The notes under the pieces are model-generated. The model was not told the DNA's origin. It searched no databases and was given only the letters and a program-made list of their open reading frames with translations. This document shows positions 48,184-61,740 of a DNA stretch of 64,000 bases, one piece after another. Within the stretch, counting starts at the first letter, position 1. Every line of letters starts with the position of its first letter. Source of the DNA: Romanomermis culicivorax (Eukaryota > Nematoda > Enoplea > Mermithida > Mermithidae); the NCBI GenBank assembly GCA_963922205.1, contig CAWUHX010000388.1, forward strand, positions 160,099-224,098, in the 5' to 3' direction. The translations under genes and the position numbers were made by a program.

Positions 48184-51100
48184 TCTGGAAACGGTAATTT
48201 ACCAAAAACATAAAAATGAATTTTTTTGAGTTCTAAGTCATATAATGAGAACAATCTATCAGAAGAGATAGTTTTCAAATGATCTTAAAGCATAAAAGAT
48301 GGATTGCAAAAAATTTGGCCACATACATTTTTGTAATTCTATCTTATCTTGGACATCTTTAATTCCGGCGAGAAGCATTTGAACATTTCTTTGGACTTTG
48401 CTACATCGCAGGAAACTTTATCTTTCCAACATTTAGTTCCTAGGTAAAAGGTTTGATTTTTCTGTACAGACGCAAAATGCTGAAATCATGCGTACTAACT
48501 TACATTCAAAAATCAGGCACGCAACCAAAAACTTTCAACCAGCCAGGACAGACGTCTAATGCTGATGATTTTTCCAAAAGTAAAAAAATATGCTCACAAA
48601 ATTTTAACATTTTTACGGACTACAAAAAATTTTTTAAAACTATTGATTTTTGTCAAATATTCGAACAAAATATCGAAGACCCCTGAAAGTCGTGTCCTTC
48701 CTATTTTTCAAAAATTACCTCAGTACAGGGTTTTTCAGGCCAATTTGGAGCCATGGCTCCTAAAAATTCAGGGGCACAAGCCAATTGGGATTGTAGAAAC
48801 GGGCGCCTAACCACCCTTTTTGATTAGGCTATAGAGCTACCTGTGCGGAGATGCATTTTTAAATGAAAAATAACAAAAATTTCCGGCGCTTCGTCCCGGA
48901 TTTCAATTCATTTATGATTCTTGGTATGATTTCTATTGTGTGGTTAGAAAATGTCATCCTAGCTTATGCTTACAGCTTTCAGAAACCAGCAAGTTATCGA
49001 CGAATGTTTGACCTTGTATTGTTTTTTCCCCACGTATTTGAAAAAAATCAACATTTTTCTAGATAATTTCTACAAAATCGTTTTGCGGCGCTTCATAATT
49101 TTTGACTTTGGTGAACACAGCTTTTTGCATTTGGAAAATGATTAAAACATCATCAGCATGGGAAAATGGCAGAGGTTCTTGCTATTTGAAGAAGCGATAC
49201 AGATTCATTGTTGCTTGCCTAATTTTTGAATTTTAGTTGGCCCCACTGAAAACACATTGAATTCACTGAAAAAAATAGACCCTTCATGCAGAAAAAAGAT
49301 ATTAAAATTAGGTATTCATTTTTCAACGCTATAGAATATCACAATCTAAAATTTTCTTTCAGTGCTAAGCACCGGAGATATTCAAGTCCGAAGTAAAATA
49401 CCTATCGCGCTTTTTATGTTATAGATCATGTAAATACAATTGATTTCGATAAATAATTGTGATTGGTAAATTACTGGCTCCAGATATATGGGATCCACAA
49501 TGGAGGGAAATTGTTTGACTTCTTTTGCCAATTAAATGGTAAAGAGATCAGTCATCGACAGTTGCAGTAGAATGTGCTGAAACATGCCTTTTCCAACATT
49601 TTAGAGGCCTCGAAATCAAAATTTTATGGTGCTACGCACTGAACAAGTTAATTCAGCCAGACTTTTGATTTCTCATCCAAAATTCAAGAAATTCAATTTT
49701 AAAAGTCAAGAACTGGCGCGAAGTGAACGAAATGCAAGGGATGTAACTTTTAATTATTTTTCTGATGAAATTTAGCGAATTTATCAATTTTAGAGTGAGC
49801 AACTAAAAATTAATCTGTGCAACCAAATTTTTACATAAGTTACACATCAACCTGGCTTGTGCAAAAAAACCCATGATGGTTGATTTGAATATTGACTGAT
49901 CTATAATTTGTGAGCCTTATTATTCTGTGTGTGATTAAAAATGTATTCAAAATGATTGATCTGTTACATATGTGTGCTTTTACTGTGATTTTGAAGAGTG
50001 TTTTGGACCGAATTTGTTGAAAAAAACATTGTTTTTATACTAACACATTTATTTACAAACCAAGAAAATTCACATTTTTGACCTGACATTTTGCACTATT
50101 TTTCTGACCAAAAAAAACCGGGCGTCCCTACGGCTACCACATGGCTAGCCATAGGATTGGAAAATCCTAGGGTCGACGATTTACGGGGGGGAGGGGTCCC
50201 ATAGCACTTCCACCAATTACATGTATGCCCAACCCCGACCCAATTACAGGTATGATTTAATAATTATTAACAGTCAGCGTCTTCCACCGGAAATTGAGAT
50301 TTTTTATCAATCCTCAATTGTTTCTCTCGCTGCTTGAAACTTTCCTGACGCTTTCAACGTAAACTTTTTCACTGAAGACTGAATACGTCACTCTAGACTT
50401 TAAATTTAGAGCTATTATTCAGAAATATTTGTTGCAGACAGGCATGTAGCCAGGAATTTTTTTCGGGGAGGGGGAAGAGGAAATCATGTTTTTAACTGAA
50501 TTTAGTGTAAAATTGGCATTTGTGACACTTACATGTAACCCGGCAACGAGGTCTGGGGACAGCGTCGGACGACGTTTTTTGGTGCTAGGGGTCACTAATA
50601 CCCCAAAATTTAGGGAGAGGGGTCTCTGAAGTAAAAAAAATCGATTTTCCCACCAAAAAAATTCGAAAAACGGTTCGAAAAATAGTAATTTTTGTTTAAA
50701 AAATCGTGAAAAATGAATCTAATGGCGCGAGGCGCCGAGAAAATTAACATTTTTGGCCAATTTCTGTTCAAAAATTGACATTTTTCATCAAAAATGAGCA
50801 TTTTTCCGTATTTTTCCGACCAAAAGTATGAGTATCCCTATAACTACGATATGGCTAGCCATATGGAACACGATTTCTGGGGGAGGGTTCCCATAGCACT
50901 TCCTCCCAATTACATGTGTGATTCTGACTTGACTTTTTCTTAGAGAAAACAACCAAAGGACCTTTGCCTTTTTCTAACACTTGAAACACTTCGAGGGGTG
51001 CATGGCCCCCAAACTTCCTGCTTACAGGCCTGGTTGCAGGGATTCATTTTCCAGCGTTTTAGAATAAAAAAACTAGAAAATTTTTCGAGCGCTTCATGCC

Positions 51101-51561
51101 GGAATAGGGAACAAATTACACCCGATTAGTTTGATTTTATTTATTTCTCAATGTTGCGAAGATTCATTCCATAGTGTTCTAGAGAGAAAAAATTCAAAAC
51201 TTTTCACGGCGCTCTGCGCAGTAATAAAAGGTAACTAAAATTCGATAAACTCTAATCGGAATCACAGAAGTATTAATAGCAGAGGAATTCATGAGAAATC
51301 TATCGTTAATGTGCCTTCGAATGTTGCAGAACACCAATGTGTTGTGTATAGTTCACCAGCTCAATTATTTGACTTCCTCATTTTCCCTTATAACTGACTC
51401 AGAAAACATCGGAGTGTTTGGGTTTACTCCTAAAATGTAGAAAAAACATTTGTGTCCACATTATAAGGTAAAGTGGGGTGACTTTGATCAGAGTTTGCTA
51501 TGTAAATAAATGGCATTTGATAACTATTTGAGATCTGAAGGTTACATTTGCTGGGTAGACA
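48184..51561. other. Intergenic AT-rich region with scattered repeats
   Basis: No gene recognised. Contains two copies of the family P repeat (about 50080-50245 and 50800-50935) with ATGGCTAGCCAT and CCCATAGCACTTCC, and degenerate CGGCGCTTCGxxCCGG words at 48880, 49085, 51088 and 51190. Confidence 0.5.
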
Positions 51562-51569
51562 ACCACTAC

Positions 51570-52553
51570 CAGGGCCGTGCGCAGGATTTTTTCATGGGGG
51601 GGCGGACTAGATTTTTTCACTGAATAGCCCCAGAAAATGTTGATCTTACGCGGATATACTGTGTGCATCACCGTTTTTTTTCCTCTAAGATTTTTTCCAC
51701 ATGAGAACCGGACCCAAAATTTTTTTCCTCATTTTCCAAAAATTTTCCACATTTTTAAAAACGCTTATAATGTGGCTACGGATCCTTTTTTATGCATTTT
51801 AGGAGCATACCCAAGCATTTTGTTGTATTTGTAGTCAGAAACCTGCAAAAATGAGGAAAAAAATTGAGAAAATTCTGGTTATGTTAGTCAAAATGAGCTC
51901 ATGAAGAATATATTGGTGTTCTATAGAATGGTCCAGCGCCGAGCGCCGGAAAAATTTTTTGATTTTCACTTTCTAAAACGCTGGAAAATGAACTTTCATA
52001 ACGTTGGGAAATAAATGAAAATCAGACTGATGAAGCGTAATTGGCCTCCCATTCCGGCGCGTAGCGCCGGAAAAATTTTCGGGTTTTTGTATTCTAAAAT
52101 GCTGAAAAATAAATCTCTCCATCAGATAATTCGTGAAAAAATGTTTTGAAATCGCGTTCTAGAGTAATGTCTTCAATTTCCACCTTCAATAAACGCAAAA
52201 GTTCAGATTGCAAACGTTAAAAAAATTCCAATCATCGAGAGAAAAAATTGAGACTTGATGAAAAATCTCTATTTTCGACGACATAATTGACTGTAAACGA
52301 TTAGAAAATGAAACGAGCTAACTTGATTGATAGAAACTGTTGATCATTAATTAGTAAGTCGAAGTAGATATGCTAACGGCCGCGCCTGATAGAATATAGT
52401 TATAATTATAAACATGACCGGCGCGAAGCGCCGGAAAATTTTGAGATTTTGACCTTTTAAAGTCCACCAAAACGTATGTTTTCGGTTTAGAGTTACTGCC
52501 TCAATGGGGGGGGGGGCGGCCGCCCCCCCGCCCCCCCCTTGCGCACGGCCATG
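51570..52553. mobile_element. hAT-like MITE (984 bp)
   Basis: TIR CAGGGCCGTGCGC at left, GCGCACGGCCATG at right, with 8-bp duplication ACCACTAC (51562-51569 and 52554-52561). The 8-bp duplication and CA(G)GG start fit hAT. A fragment of the family lies in the helicase intron at 28168. It contains GGCGCGAAGCGCC palindromes at 52050 and 52422. Confidence 0.9.
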
Positions 52554-52744
52554 ACCACTACTGTGAACTATCATAGTGTAGAAAATCTAATCATTTACCA
52601 AAAAAAATTACTGCCGTTATCAATTTTCAAAGTGTCGAATTTAAAAAATTTTTTTTTGTGCCGAAAAAAATTCGGGCTCCACTCATTGTAGAATTACTTT
52701 TTTCAGCCTACACAGGTTTTCGATGGTGAGGAAAACGGCAAACA

Positions 52745-54590
52745 TATTGGTTCTGTGTATACCTGTAAGACCTCCGGCTAGTTGGGGGGGGGTGAATCCG
52801 AAATTTTGGGGGAGGGGTAGAAAAAAGTCAAAATTTTTCCCAAAAAAAGCCAAAAAACACACTTTTTTGCAAATTTTTTCCAAACTGGGGGAGCCAATAG
52901 AGCTTCACACCGGGTACCTAATAGAGCTTCACACCGGGTACCCGAATTACCCGGGTACAGAATGAAAACCATTACCTGGGTACCCGCGGGTACCCGGGTA
53001 CAGGGGTAATTCGGGTACCCGTTTTGTATCATGTATAATATGTAGACTTGAGAGTAGAGGTGTATGCATAGTTTTTTTAAGCCTTTTACAAGCCATGGCT
53101 TGTTGGACTGACAAAATGGCTTGTAGAATTTTAGTCCAACAAGCGAAAATGGCTTGTCAGAATTTTTTGAGTCATGTGTTTGATCATATCAAATACAGAA
53201 AAGATGCATTTTGGTGCATTTAAGAAGGTCATAATCTCAAAATTTTCCGGCGCTTCGCGCCGGTTATAACTTAAATAAGCATTATTATTTATTTCCTAGC
53301 TCAGGCGCTGCTTCTAACATGTCTACCTTCATTTATCATTTAATCTTTAATAGTTTTAATCATCTTAAATGTATTATCTCATGTTTTAATTGGTAATCTT
53401 CAATATTTCATCTTGATATTTAATGAAGATTCACATTTTTCCCTTGACACATTTTTTGAGAAAGATCAATACGTCAAGTCTGTAAACTTTTTGAAGTGAT
53501 TATTCCTTTCTCAACGTAAAATCAATCCAAAAGCTTCATGGAAGTAGTTTTCGGAAACTTCTACTCTTCTTGCTCATATCTATTTGGATGAGTTCATTAG
53601 AGTGTGTGAATAAATTAATGATTTTAAAATTTTTCAAACATGAAATTCCAGAAATTACGACCTTTGAACAGAAAATTCGAAACTAATTCTTCAAACAAGT
53701 GGTTGGAAAATTGATTTTCCAGTATCGCAGAATGTCAATTCAATACCCAAAAAAATTTCCGGCGTTTCGGGCAGGAAAGATTAATAGCTTTTTTGGGCTC
53801 TCACTTGTCATCATAGACGACTTAACCATCGATTTCTCATTTAATTCAAAGTCATTATGTTCTTGGATAGTTTGCTGGAAAATTTTTTCCACAATGCTTG
53901 TAGATTAGACTTCGATCAAACTCAAAAATTTCAAATGTTTGATGAATTTTAATGAATTAACGGCTCTAAAATGTTACTGAATAAATGTTGAATGACATCT
54001 CTTTTTTGATCGATTGCCGTGATGCTCAATATATACATTTCTTTAAAAAATAACCTAGCATTGGAATTTATTCACGTATTACTGATATTATAAAATTGGC
54101 TTGCAAAAATTTGGAATGGCTTGTAAAATTTAAGGTCAACAAGCCACTTGGCTTGTGACTCGTATAGGTCAAAAAAAACCCTGGAGGTATGCAAATTTTG
54201 CTCTGTCTCGTCAATAACATTGAGCTATCATGATGTGATGTGTAGTATTTTGCAGCGTAGGTGCGTGGATGATGTGTATCAATCATCATCTCTAGCATTA
54301 TATTCACAATATACTTACCTATGCAGCCTATTGTATACAACAACACAACCAGTGTTTCAACACAAGGGTTGAAAAATATTATGTAGTAGGGACTACGGAG
54401 TGTGTGTAATGCATCATTCTATTTTCACAGTCTATCTGTCTAATATTATATATGTACATTAACATTACAAATCATTTCAACATGTACCCGGGTATACCCG
54501 GGTAATGAATTAACGGGTACCCAGGTACAAAATTTTTGTCGTGTGAAGCTCTAGGCCCCAACCCCTCCCCCAAGTACAGGTATGGTTCTG
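52745..54590. mobile_element. Family A MITE copy 2, interrupted
   Basis: Starts GTATACCTGTAAGACCTCCG and ends CCCCAAGTACAGGTATGG, giving TIR ATACCTGTA/TACAGGTAT. Split at 52897 by the 1.66-kb element. Confidence 0.65.
52898..54553. mobile_element. hAT-like non-autonomous element (1656 bp) inside family A
   Basis: TIR TAGAGCTTCACAC / GTGTGAAGCTCTA. The left end is duplicated in tandem (52898 and 52922). Flanks GGAGCCAA and GGCCCCAA agree at 6 of 8 positions. The interior has repeated GGGTACCCGGGTAC words near both ends and no ORF of note. Confidence 0.65.
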
Positions 54591-54631
54591 CACAAAAATA
54601 TACCTAAGAGCCGCAGTAAAACTAGGGGTTT

Positions 54632-55009
54632 GTGGGTGACTCTGATCAACATGTGGGTTACTTTGATTGGAGTGGGTATATAAATTATAGTGGGATCAAA
54701 GTAACCCCCAAATATTTGTCCAATGAGGAAGAGCGTTTGTTGGTCGAGTTGATCCATTCCTTGACATTTGTTGGAATGCCACTATCAAAAGACTACCTTT
54801 CGGCAATAGCCGACGATTATATTCATAAAAACCAACCCGAAATTTGGAGAAAATTAGAGACAGTTGGATCAGAATGGTTCCGAAAATTCTTGAAGCATTA
54901 TCATAGTTCCTTATCATATCGCCACACAACTGCCCATGATGGTTTAAATACATCAGCGGCAACGGAGAATAATTTAAAGGAGGCAAAAGTTGCTGGTGAA
55001 ATTACCTAA
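54632..55009 (+). pseudogene. pogo/Tc5-like transposase fragment, CENP-B-type HTH domain
   Basis: LSNEEERLLVELIHSLTFVG...SEWFRKFLKHY matches the CENP-B/Tc5-type DNA-binding helix-turn-helix that recognises transposon ends. The DDE catalytic domain is missing. The flanking GGGTTACTTTGATT/GGGATCAAAGTAACCCC words resemble terminal repeats of the element. Confidence 0.7.
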
Positions 55010-55089
55010 TTTAACTCTTGTATTTTCATATTGTATGCATTTGATGGTTTCAGGTTGGAGAGCAGAGGGTCCAAGTCCAGCAAAAAAAT

Positions 55090-56885
55090 CATTTGTATCC
55101 ATCTTCCAAGCACACATTTAGTACATGAGTCAACTTTGCTACAATTTTCTCACAAAAAAGTAGATGCTAAATCTTTCGTGGAGTGTACTTCGACCATACG
55201 GGGTGACATCCATTGCTCCATATCATCATCAAAATGTTATAAAATATGATTGAGTTTAATATCCTAAATTTATTGTAACAGTAAGCTTTTCAATTTTCTT
55301 AGCTCGAAATTTCAAAAATATAAATGAGACAACAATAATAAAATTTTATACAGATCAGTCAAGCATACTGTAGGTTAACAAAGAGAAGAGCTTTTGAGTG
55401 GTTCATTTTTATGGGACTTGACGTCGCTACTAAGTAGAAAAAATCGTACAAAAATATGTATCTATCATGCAAGCGAGAATTGTATATGTATATATAATAA
55501 GACCATTTGCTGTAGTTATAGCTCGCAGACAGATTCGAAAAGCAAAAATTTAGAAACATCTGAAATGTCTAAGTGTGACCTTAAAGTGCAGTTTGTAATA
55601 TTAATAACATGCAGGGCCCGTATCCAGGAATTTTTGATAGGGGGGGGGGACTTCAAAAATATCAGACAATTTTGAAGTGTCAAGAAAATATAGCGTAGTG
55701 TAGCGACATATGTGAGTTGAAGGTTTAATAAGGCATATTTTTCTTCAAAATTTTATTTCAACAATCAACAATAATAATGCGCACCGAATCCGTACAACTG
55801 CAGATCACTGAAAAAACATCACAAAAAATCATAATACTTGCTGTTTCCTTGCCCTTCGACATTCGAATTGAAAACGGCAACTCGAGGGATTTATTTGGCT
55901 TGTAAAGATTCTTTAATACATTCATTTTTGTTGCGTCATCCAGCTTTTGCCGACAAAATTTGCAATGTCCATATCGCATGACTTTTCAGGTGTCTGCGGT
56001 TCAGCTTCACGTGTTATGGGCTCGGCTATAGGTGCTGCTATCGATTCATTTTGAGCCGTTCGTTTTGATGATTGAAAACCAAACTGTTCTAAGCTACGTT
56101 TCATTATAATTTATAGTTGATATTTTTAAAATGCTACTCTGAAAAAATAATTTAATTTAAAGTTTTAGAATGAAAATTCAAGGATATTTGAATAGGTAAT
56201 ATGAACGTCAGTGTCACTAGTTTCCACCAACTGCTATTTATTACAACAAGGGCTGGAAAAAAATTTTTCGTTACAACGACAGGGGGGCTACCACCCCCCC
56301 CCCCCCGCCCCCTCTAAATACGGCCCTGATAACATGTAATAATCTATCAATTTAAAACCCTCTTATCGAAAACGGTATGCTTAAAAATTGTGTCATTTCA
56401 ACTTTTCTGTGCATATGTATATATGTGATGCATTGATACAATTCTGTAGTTGATTTCTTTTGAGTTTTGATTACATACATTGTGTATTGTATATTTCTCT
56501 TTATTTGTAATTTTTCTTCTTTTCCTTGAATTTACCCCATGGCATGCTCTGTTCCATTTTTACTTTTCCTTATGTTCTTTACTCATGGTTCCTTTCTTAT
56601 GTGCCCACTATTACTGTATTTCTATTGCTATAATAGGGATTTCCTATAGCATAAAATAATGACACTTCCGATAAGATTAATACTTATAGCGGCCATTTTA
56701 AGGCTTCCTAACTATGTCTTAGATGATACAGAGACTTCCAGCAGTTTTTCACATAGCTATTTTGATGTACCAAACATTCTAGAGAATTAAAACCAGAAAA
56801 AACCACTGAAAAACTATAGAAAAATCAAAAAAACCATAAAAACCAAAAAGTCGAAATTTCAAAAGTTTGGTTTTTGCCAACCCTG
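55090..56885. mobile_element. hAT-like element, copy 1 (5'-truncated, interrupted)
   Basis: 55090-55611 plus 56337-56885 match 60500-61598 closely, ending TTTTTGCCAACCCTG. The copy is interrupted by a MITE at 55612-56328. Confidence 0.8.
55612..56328. mobile_element. hAT-like MITE (717 bp) with empty-site proof
   Basis: TIR CAGGGCCCGTAT / ATACGGCCCTG with 8-bp duplication ATAACATG (55604-55611 and 56329-56336). The paralogous copy at about 61005 has the unoccupied site (TTAATAACATATGTAAAT). Confidence 0.92.
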
Positions 56886-57184
56886 TGTATGTCTTGTCTA
56901 TAATCGCTTTCTCCTGAAAAAAGCCAAGTGGAAAGTCGTGTTGCGTAAATTTTTGTTGAAAAAATTGTGCAAAGAATGTCAATTTTCCTGTTTGACTTCA
57001 AAAACACCATAACTATAGATTTCGGTTCTCAATCCAACTGAATGAACTGAGAAAGTTAATAATTCTATCCTTTCACCAGTCATTGATAATCTCGAAGTCT
57101 GTTGCGATAATACAAATATATTATTCGAATAGAATCCGCTCACCTTCGAGACCAAGGAAAGTTGTTAATATTGAAATATCTGCT

Positions 57185-57379
57185 TTTTTCTTAAGAAACT
57201 CAAGCATGTTCTTAATAAACCTCTCAGTACTATATTTGAAGTTTCTTATTACACGGGGTCCTTGCCAAAATTATGGAAACATGCTATCGTTATCCCAATT
57301 CACAAGAAAGGCGATATTTCTCTAGCAAATAATTATCGACCAATCTCACTTTGTTGCGTAACCTGTAAAGCAATGGAAT
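57185..57379 (+). pseudogene. LINE reverse transcriptase, N-terminal part
   Basis: Contains LPKLWKHAIVIPIHKKGD and NNYRPISL, the classic non-LTR RT motifs 0-1 (Jockey/CR1-like). The frame is cut in the following helix by the insertion. Confidence 0.85.
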
Positions 57380-59112
57380 CATGCATGTACCGTCAAGTGG
57401 GGTAACTTGAGACTGCGGGGTAACTTGAGACACTGGGAGGGAAAAGTGTTTTTTCAGCAATTTTTTCGTCACACATTAATGTTTTTCCTTATTAAACCGT
57501 TTGATTTTGTGTATTTTTTTTTATGCTTTATCAATATACATTATGCATGTTAAATGGAATAGAATGTAGCTTCATATTTTTTAGCTTTAAAGTTTCAGTT
57601 TCAGCTTCATGAACTTTTTCAAAGGTGCTAAACTTTGATATTTTTCAGATAATAGTTTTAAAACTTATTTTTTGAAGTTGCTGTACGAGTATGCATACAT
57701 CATCACACCAACGAAAAAGTATGTACGATTTTATATAAGTTTAGTGGGTTTAAGCTGGCTCGTATGTCTCAAGTTACCCCTTGATATATTAGAAAATATG
57801 GGGTAATTTGAGACACTCGGGGGTAACTTGAGACTTGTGATAAATAACGTTGTAAACCAGTTTTTATTAACAGATGCGTAATTATAAACGCAAAGTGGGC
57901 GCCCAATCGACCCTGGGCATGTTGTCAGGAAATCGTGTGTTGACTCCTAAATTAAAACGCGTTAATAATTAAAAATAAAATGATCAAATAATGTAAATAA
58001 TTAACACTTACCTAATCAATTGAAACTAGATAATTATAAGGAATAATTAAAAATAATTAACAGATAGCCCCACTCCGCTACCCAGTGTCTTATAAGGAAT
58101 AATTAAAAATAATTATGCTCTGTTGACAAAAAATCAACCGATTTTTTGTCAACAGAGCATAATTTTTTCACTGTCATGTTAATCTTGCCTTCGTTAGATT
58201 CGTGCATTATCTATTTTCAGTGCCATTCATTTATCTCGTCGTTAATAATCTCGTTGAATTCAGTGATTCCAGTGCTATAAGTTCGTAATTTCCGTTATTT
58301 TCGTTTCATTTTTGCTCAAAAATTTGTTTTAAATGTTGTTTATGATCTAAAAATGTTACCTAGATAAGTAATTTTACGTTCTTGTTTTTTTTAAAACACC
58401 GTTTGTGTCTCATGTAACCCCATACGACGGGTTATTTGTGATTGAATATGATCCTCAATGCATTTTTTCCGAAAATCTCAAGTTACCCCATCACGGGGGT
58501 AACTTGAGACACCCTCGATATTTTAAAAAAATGGAAAACGGTTGGACTTTTCCGAGTCACCGTTTCCCAATACTTGTAGCCACACCATTTATGCTTGCGA
58601 TAATCAAATTTGAGGTTTCTAGGTCAACGAGTCAAAAATGGCACGCATTTTAGTGGCGACAAATCGTCAAAACTGTCTCAAGTTACCCCACTTGACGGTA
58701 ATTTGGGGGGAAGTGCTATGGGGAACCCCCCACCCAGAAATGGTCGACCATATGGCTAGCCATTGGGCGACCGCCCCCCCCCCCAGGATTTTCTAATTCT
58801 ATGGCTAGCCATAGGGTAGCCCATGGACCCCCATACTTTCAGTCGGAAAAAATGGCAATTTTTTGATGAAAAATGGTCAAAAACGTTAATTTTCTCGGCG
58901 CCCTCACGCCATAAATACATTTTTTATCATTTTTAGACAAAAATTACTATTTTTTAAACTATTTTTCGGACTTTTTTCGTGAAAAAATCGAATTTTTTTC
59001 CTTCAGAGACCCCTTCCCCCAAAATTTTGGGAATTACTGACCCCCAACCGAAAAAAAGTGACCCAACCCCCCCCCCCCCCCCCCCAGACCTCGAGGCTCC
59101 GATACATGTATG
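57380..59112. mobile_element. Family P MITE with nested TA element
   Basis: TIR CATGCATGTA / TACATGTATG with 8-bp duplication AATGGAAT (57372-57379 and 59113-59120). After removal of the nested element the MITE is about 0.42 kb, with the two ATGGCTAGCCAT palindromes shared with 50080-50935. Confidence 0.8.
57390..58698. mobile_element. Mariner/pogo-type non-autonomous element (1309 bp)
   Basis: TIR CCGTCAAGTGGGGTAACTTG (24 bp), flanked by TA. Inner copies of GGGGTAACTTGAGAC occur near both ends (57417, 57824, 58488). A perfect 24-bp hairpin (58112-58135 / 58140-58163, loop AACC) lies in the middle. Confidence 0.85.
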
Positions 59113-60020
59113 AATGGAATCTATTATAAACAAAAACATAGAAACTTATTTACAAACTAATGGCTTATTAAGTGGACTACCAATTTGGTTTTCGGAAAGG
59201 AAAATCTTGCACGCATCAATTCCTATAATGTACTAATCTTTGGACTAAAGGAATTGATAATAAGCAAACTATCAATGTTGCATATATTGACAGTACTTCA
59301 ACTCGATTTACTTCACTGAAGTAATTGGGCTGATTTGTGGCAGCTACCTATTTCTCGTGAAAAATGTTTGATACGTCACATTGGAAAAAACAACCCAAAA
59401 AATCCTTACTATCTAAATGGGGGTTTCTGTTCCTGACCCAGAATCCACTATTAAAGATCTTGGGGTCTTCATTTCAGACAATCTTTCATCTGGTGCTCAT
59501 TGTAACTTCATAGTGAATAAAGCTATGCAAGTCTGTGGCTTGATTAAAAGAAGCTATTTTTCAAAAGATAAATTTCTCTTAGCAAAAGCATTCACCACAT
59601 ATGTACGTCCTATTCTAGAATACAGTACAGTAGTCTGGAATCCATATCTCATTAAAGATATTGTGGCAGTTGAAAAAGTTTCAGAGGCGATTCACTAAAT
59701 GGGTTAGTACTGACAAATTATTATCTTATGATCAAAGATTAACTGATATGAATCTTATCAGATTAGAGACTAGACGCATTCATTTCGATCTAATTATGGC
59801 TTACTCCATCATCCGAAAATCTACTCTACCAGTCGAAAATTACTTTTCCTTCTGTACAAATCCTACTAGAGCCAGAAACTCATTTAAGCTCAACATAGAC
59901 AATTCTCATGTTGACGTTGACAAATATAGCTTTGCTAAACGAGTCGTTCACACATGGAACACATTACCCGACCACGTTGTAAAAGTGACTTCAGTAGAAT
60001 CTTTTTTCTCGAAAACTTAA
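59113..60020 (+). pseudogene. LINE reverse transcriptase, middle and C-terminal part
   Basis: Continues with YLQTNGLLS and, after a one-base shift, YQFGFRKGKSCTHQF; then TINVAYIDSTSTRF (motif A region). A deletion removes the FADD region, and the thumb follows: IKDLGVFISDNLS, TYVRPILEYSTVVWNPY and FQRRFTKWVS after another shift near 59675. It ends near HTWNTLPDHVV at 60020. Confidence 0.85.
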
Positions 60021-60236
60021 AGATATCGATTTTTTAAATTTATACGAGGACATTAATATAATATGATTTTTTTTCATTTCTGTGTTGATTTCTCTTTTTC
60101 GTTCATCGGGGCGCGTGTAAGTGTACTTCTGTACCTGCATGTCTCTGTATGCAAATTAATTCGTATTGTCCTTCACTCACTGTATTGTTTGATCTTTCAA
60201 TATGCTAACAGTTTCACATTGTTCTTTATTTCGTAC

Positions 60237-61598
60237 AAGGGTTGGCAAGGCTTTGGTTTTTTTTTGGTTTTTTAAAAAAACCAAAAAATTGGAAAATTTC
60301 TGGTTTTTTGGTTTTTCTGGTTTTTTTCCAAAATCATTGGGAAACTGTTTTTTCACATTAGTCGATCTTCTAGGCATGTTTTGGTGTCTATCTAAATCAA
60401 CAAAACAATTAATTTAGTTGAATTGACTTCACTACAAAGTAGAAAAAAGTCGTATTTTTATGCTACATTTTGTACTCAAAAGATGTAATATAGATTAATC
60501 GATATCCTTTGCATCCATCTTGCAAGCACACATTTAGTACATGAGTCAATTTTGCTATAATTTGCTCACAAAAAGTAGATGCTAAATCTTTCGTGGAGTG
60601 TACTTCGACCATACGTGGGTGACATCCATTGATCCATATCATCATCAAAATGTTATAAAATTTGATTGAGTTTAATATCCTGAATCTATTGTTACAGTAA
60701 CCTTTTTAATTTTCTAAGCTCGAAATTTCAAAATATAAATGAGACAACAATAATAAAATTTTATACAGATCAGTTAAGCATACTGTAGGTCGACAAAGAG
60801 AAGAGCTTTTGAGTGGCTCATTTTATGTGACTTGATGTCGCTGCTAAGTAGAAAAAGTCTTACAAAAATATGTATCTATCAAGCAAACTAGAATAATAAT
60901 AAGACCCATTTGCTGGTAGTTATAGCTCGCAGACAGGTTTGAAAAGCAAAAATTTGGAAACATCTGAAATGTCTATGTGTGACCTTCAACTGCAGTTTGT
61001 AATATTAATAACATATGTAAATAATCTATCAATTTAAAACCATCTTATCGAAAACGGTATACTTAAAAATTGTGTCATTTCATTTTTTCTGTGCATATGT
61101 ATATATGTGATGCATTGATACAATTCTGTAGTTGATTTCTTTTGAGTTTTGATCACGTACATTGTGTTTGTATATTTCTCTTTATTTGCAATTTTTCTTC
61201 TTTTTCTTGAATTTACCCCTTACATATCGCATGCTCTGTTCCATTTTTACTTTTCTTATGTTCTTCACTCATGGTTCCTCTCTTATGTGCCCACTATATA
61301 CTGTATTTCTATTGCTATAATAGGGATTTCCTATAGCATAAAATAATGACACTTCCGATGAGATTAATACTTCTAGCTGCCATTTTAAGGCTCCCTAACT
61401 AGTCTTAGATGATACAGGGAGCTTCCAGCAGTTTTTTTCATAGTTATTTTGATGTACCAAACATTCTAAAGAATTAAACCAGAAAAAAACCACTAAAAAA
61501 ACCATAGAAAAACCAAAAAAAACCATTAAAAAACCATAAAAAACCCACTAAAAACCAAAAAGTCAAAATTTCAATAGTTTGGTTTTTTGCCAACCCTG
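60237..61598. mobile_element. hAT-like element, copy 2 (1362 bp, complete)
   Basis: Ends AAGGGTTGGCAA and TTGCCAACCCTG, flanked by perfect 8-bp TTTCGTAC (60229-60236, 61599-61606). Inserted in the LINE 3' region. Non-autonomous; internal ORFs are short. Confidence 0.9.
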
Positions 61599-61740
61599 TT
61601 TCGTACTGCATTAATAACCAATAATCTCGATGTTTGTTGTATTTCTTTTTCCAGACTAACATGTGTTTTTGTTTTTTTTTTCTCTTCGTTCGAAAAATAA
61701 ATTTTTTCTTCTTCTTCTTCTTCAAATCGTTGAATCGGCG

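Larger units (their letters stand above)
56886..61740 (+). mobile_element. LINE retrotransposon, broken by nested insertions
   Basis: Non-LTR RT sequence in the plus orientation, interrupted by insertions at 57380-59112 and 60237-61598. The 3' end is a (TTC)n tract near 61705-61722, a usual LINE tail. 5' limit unknown. Confidence 0.7.
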
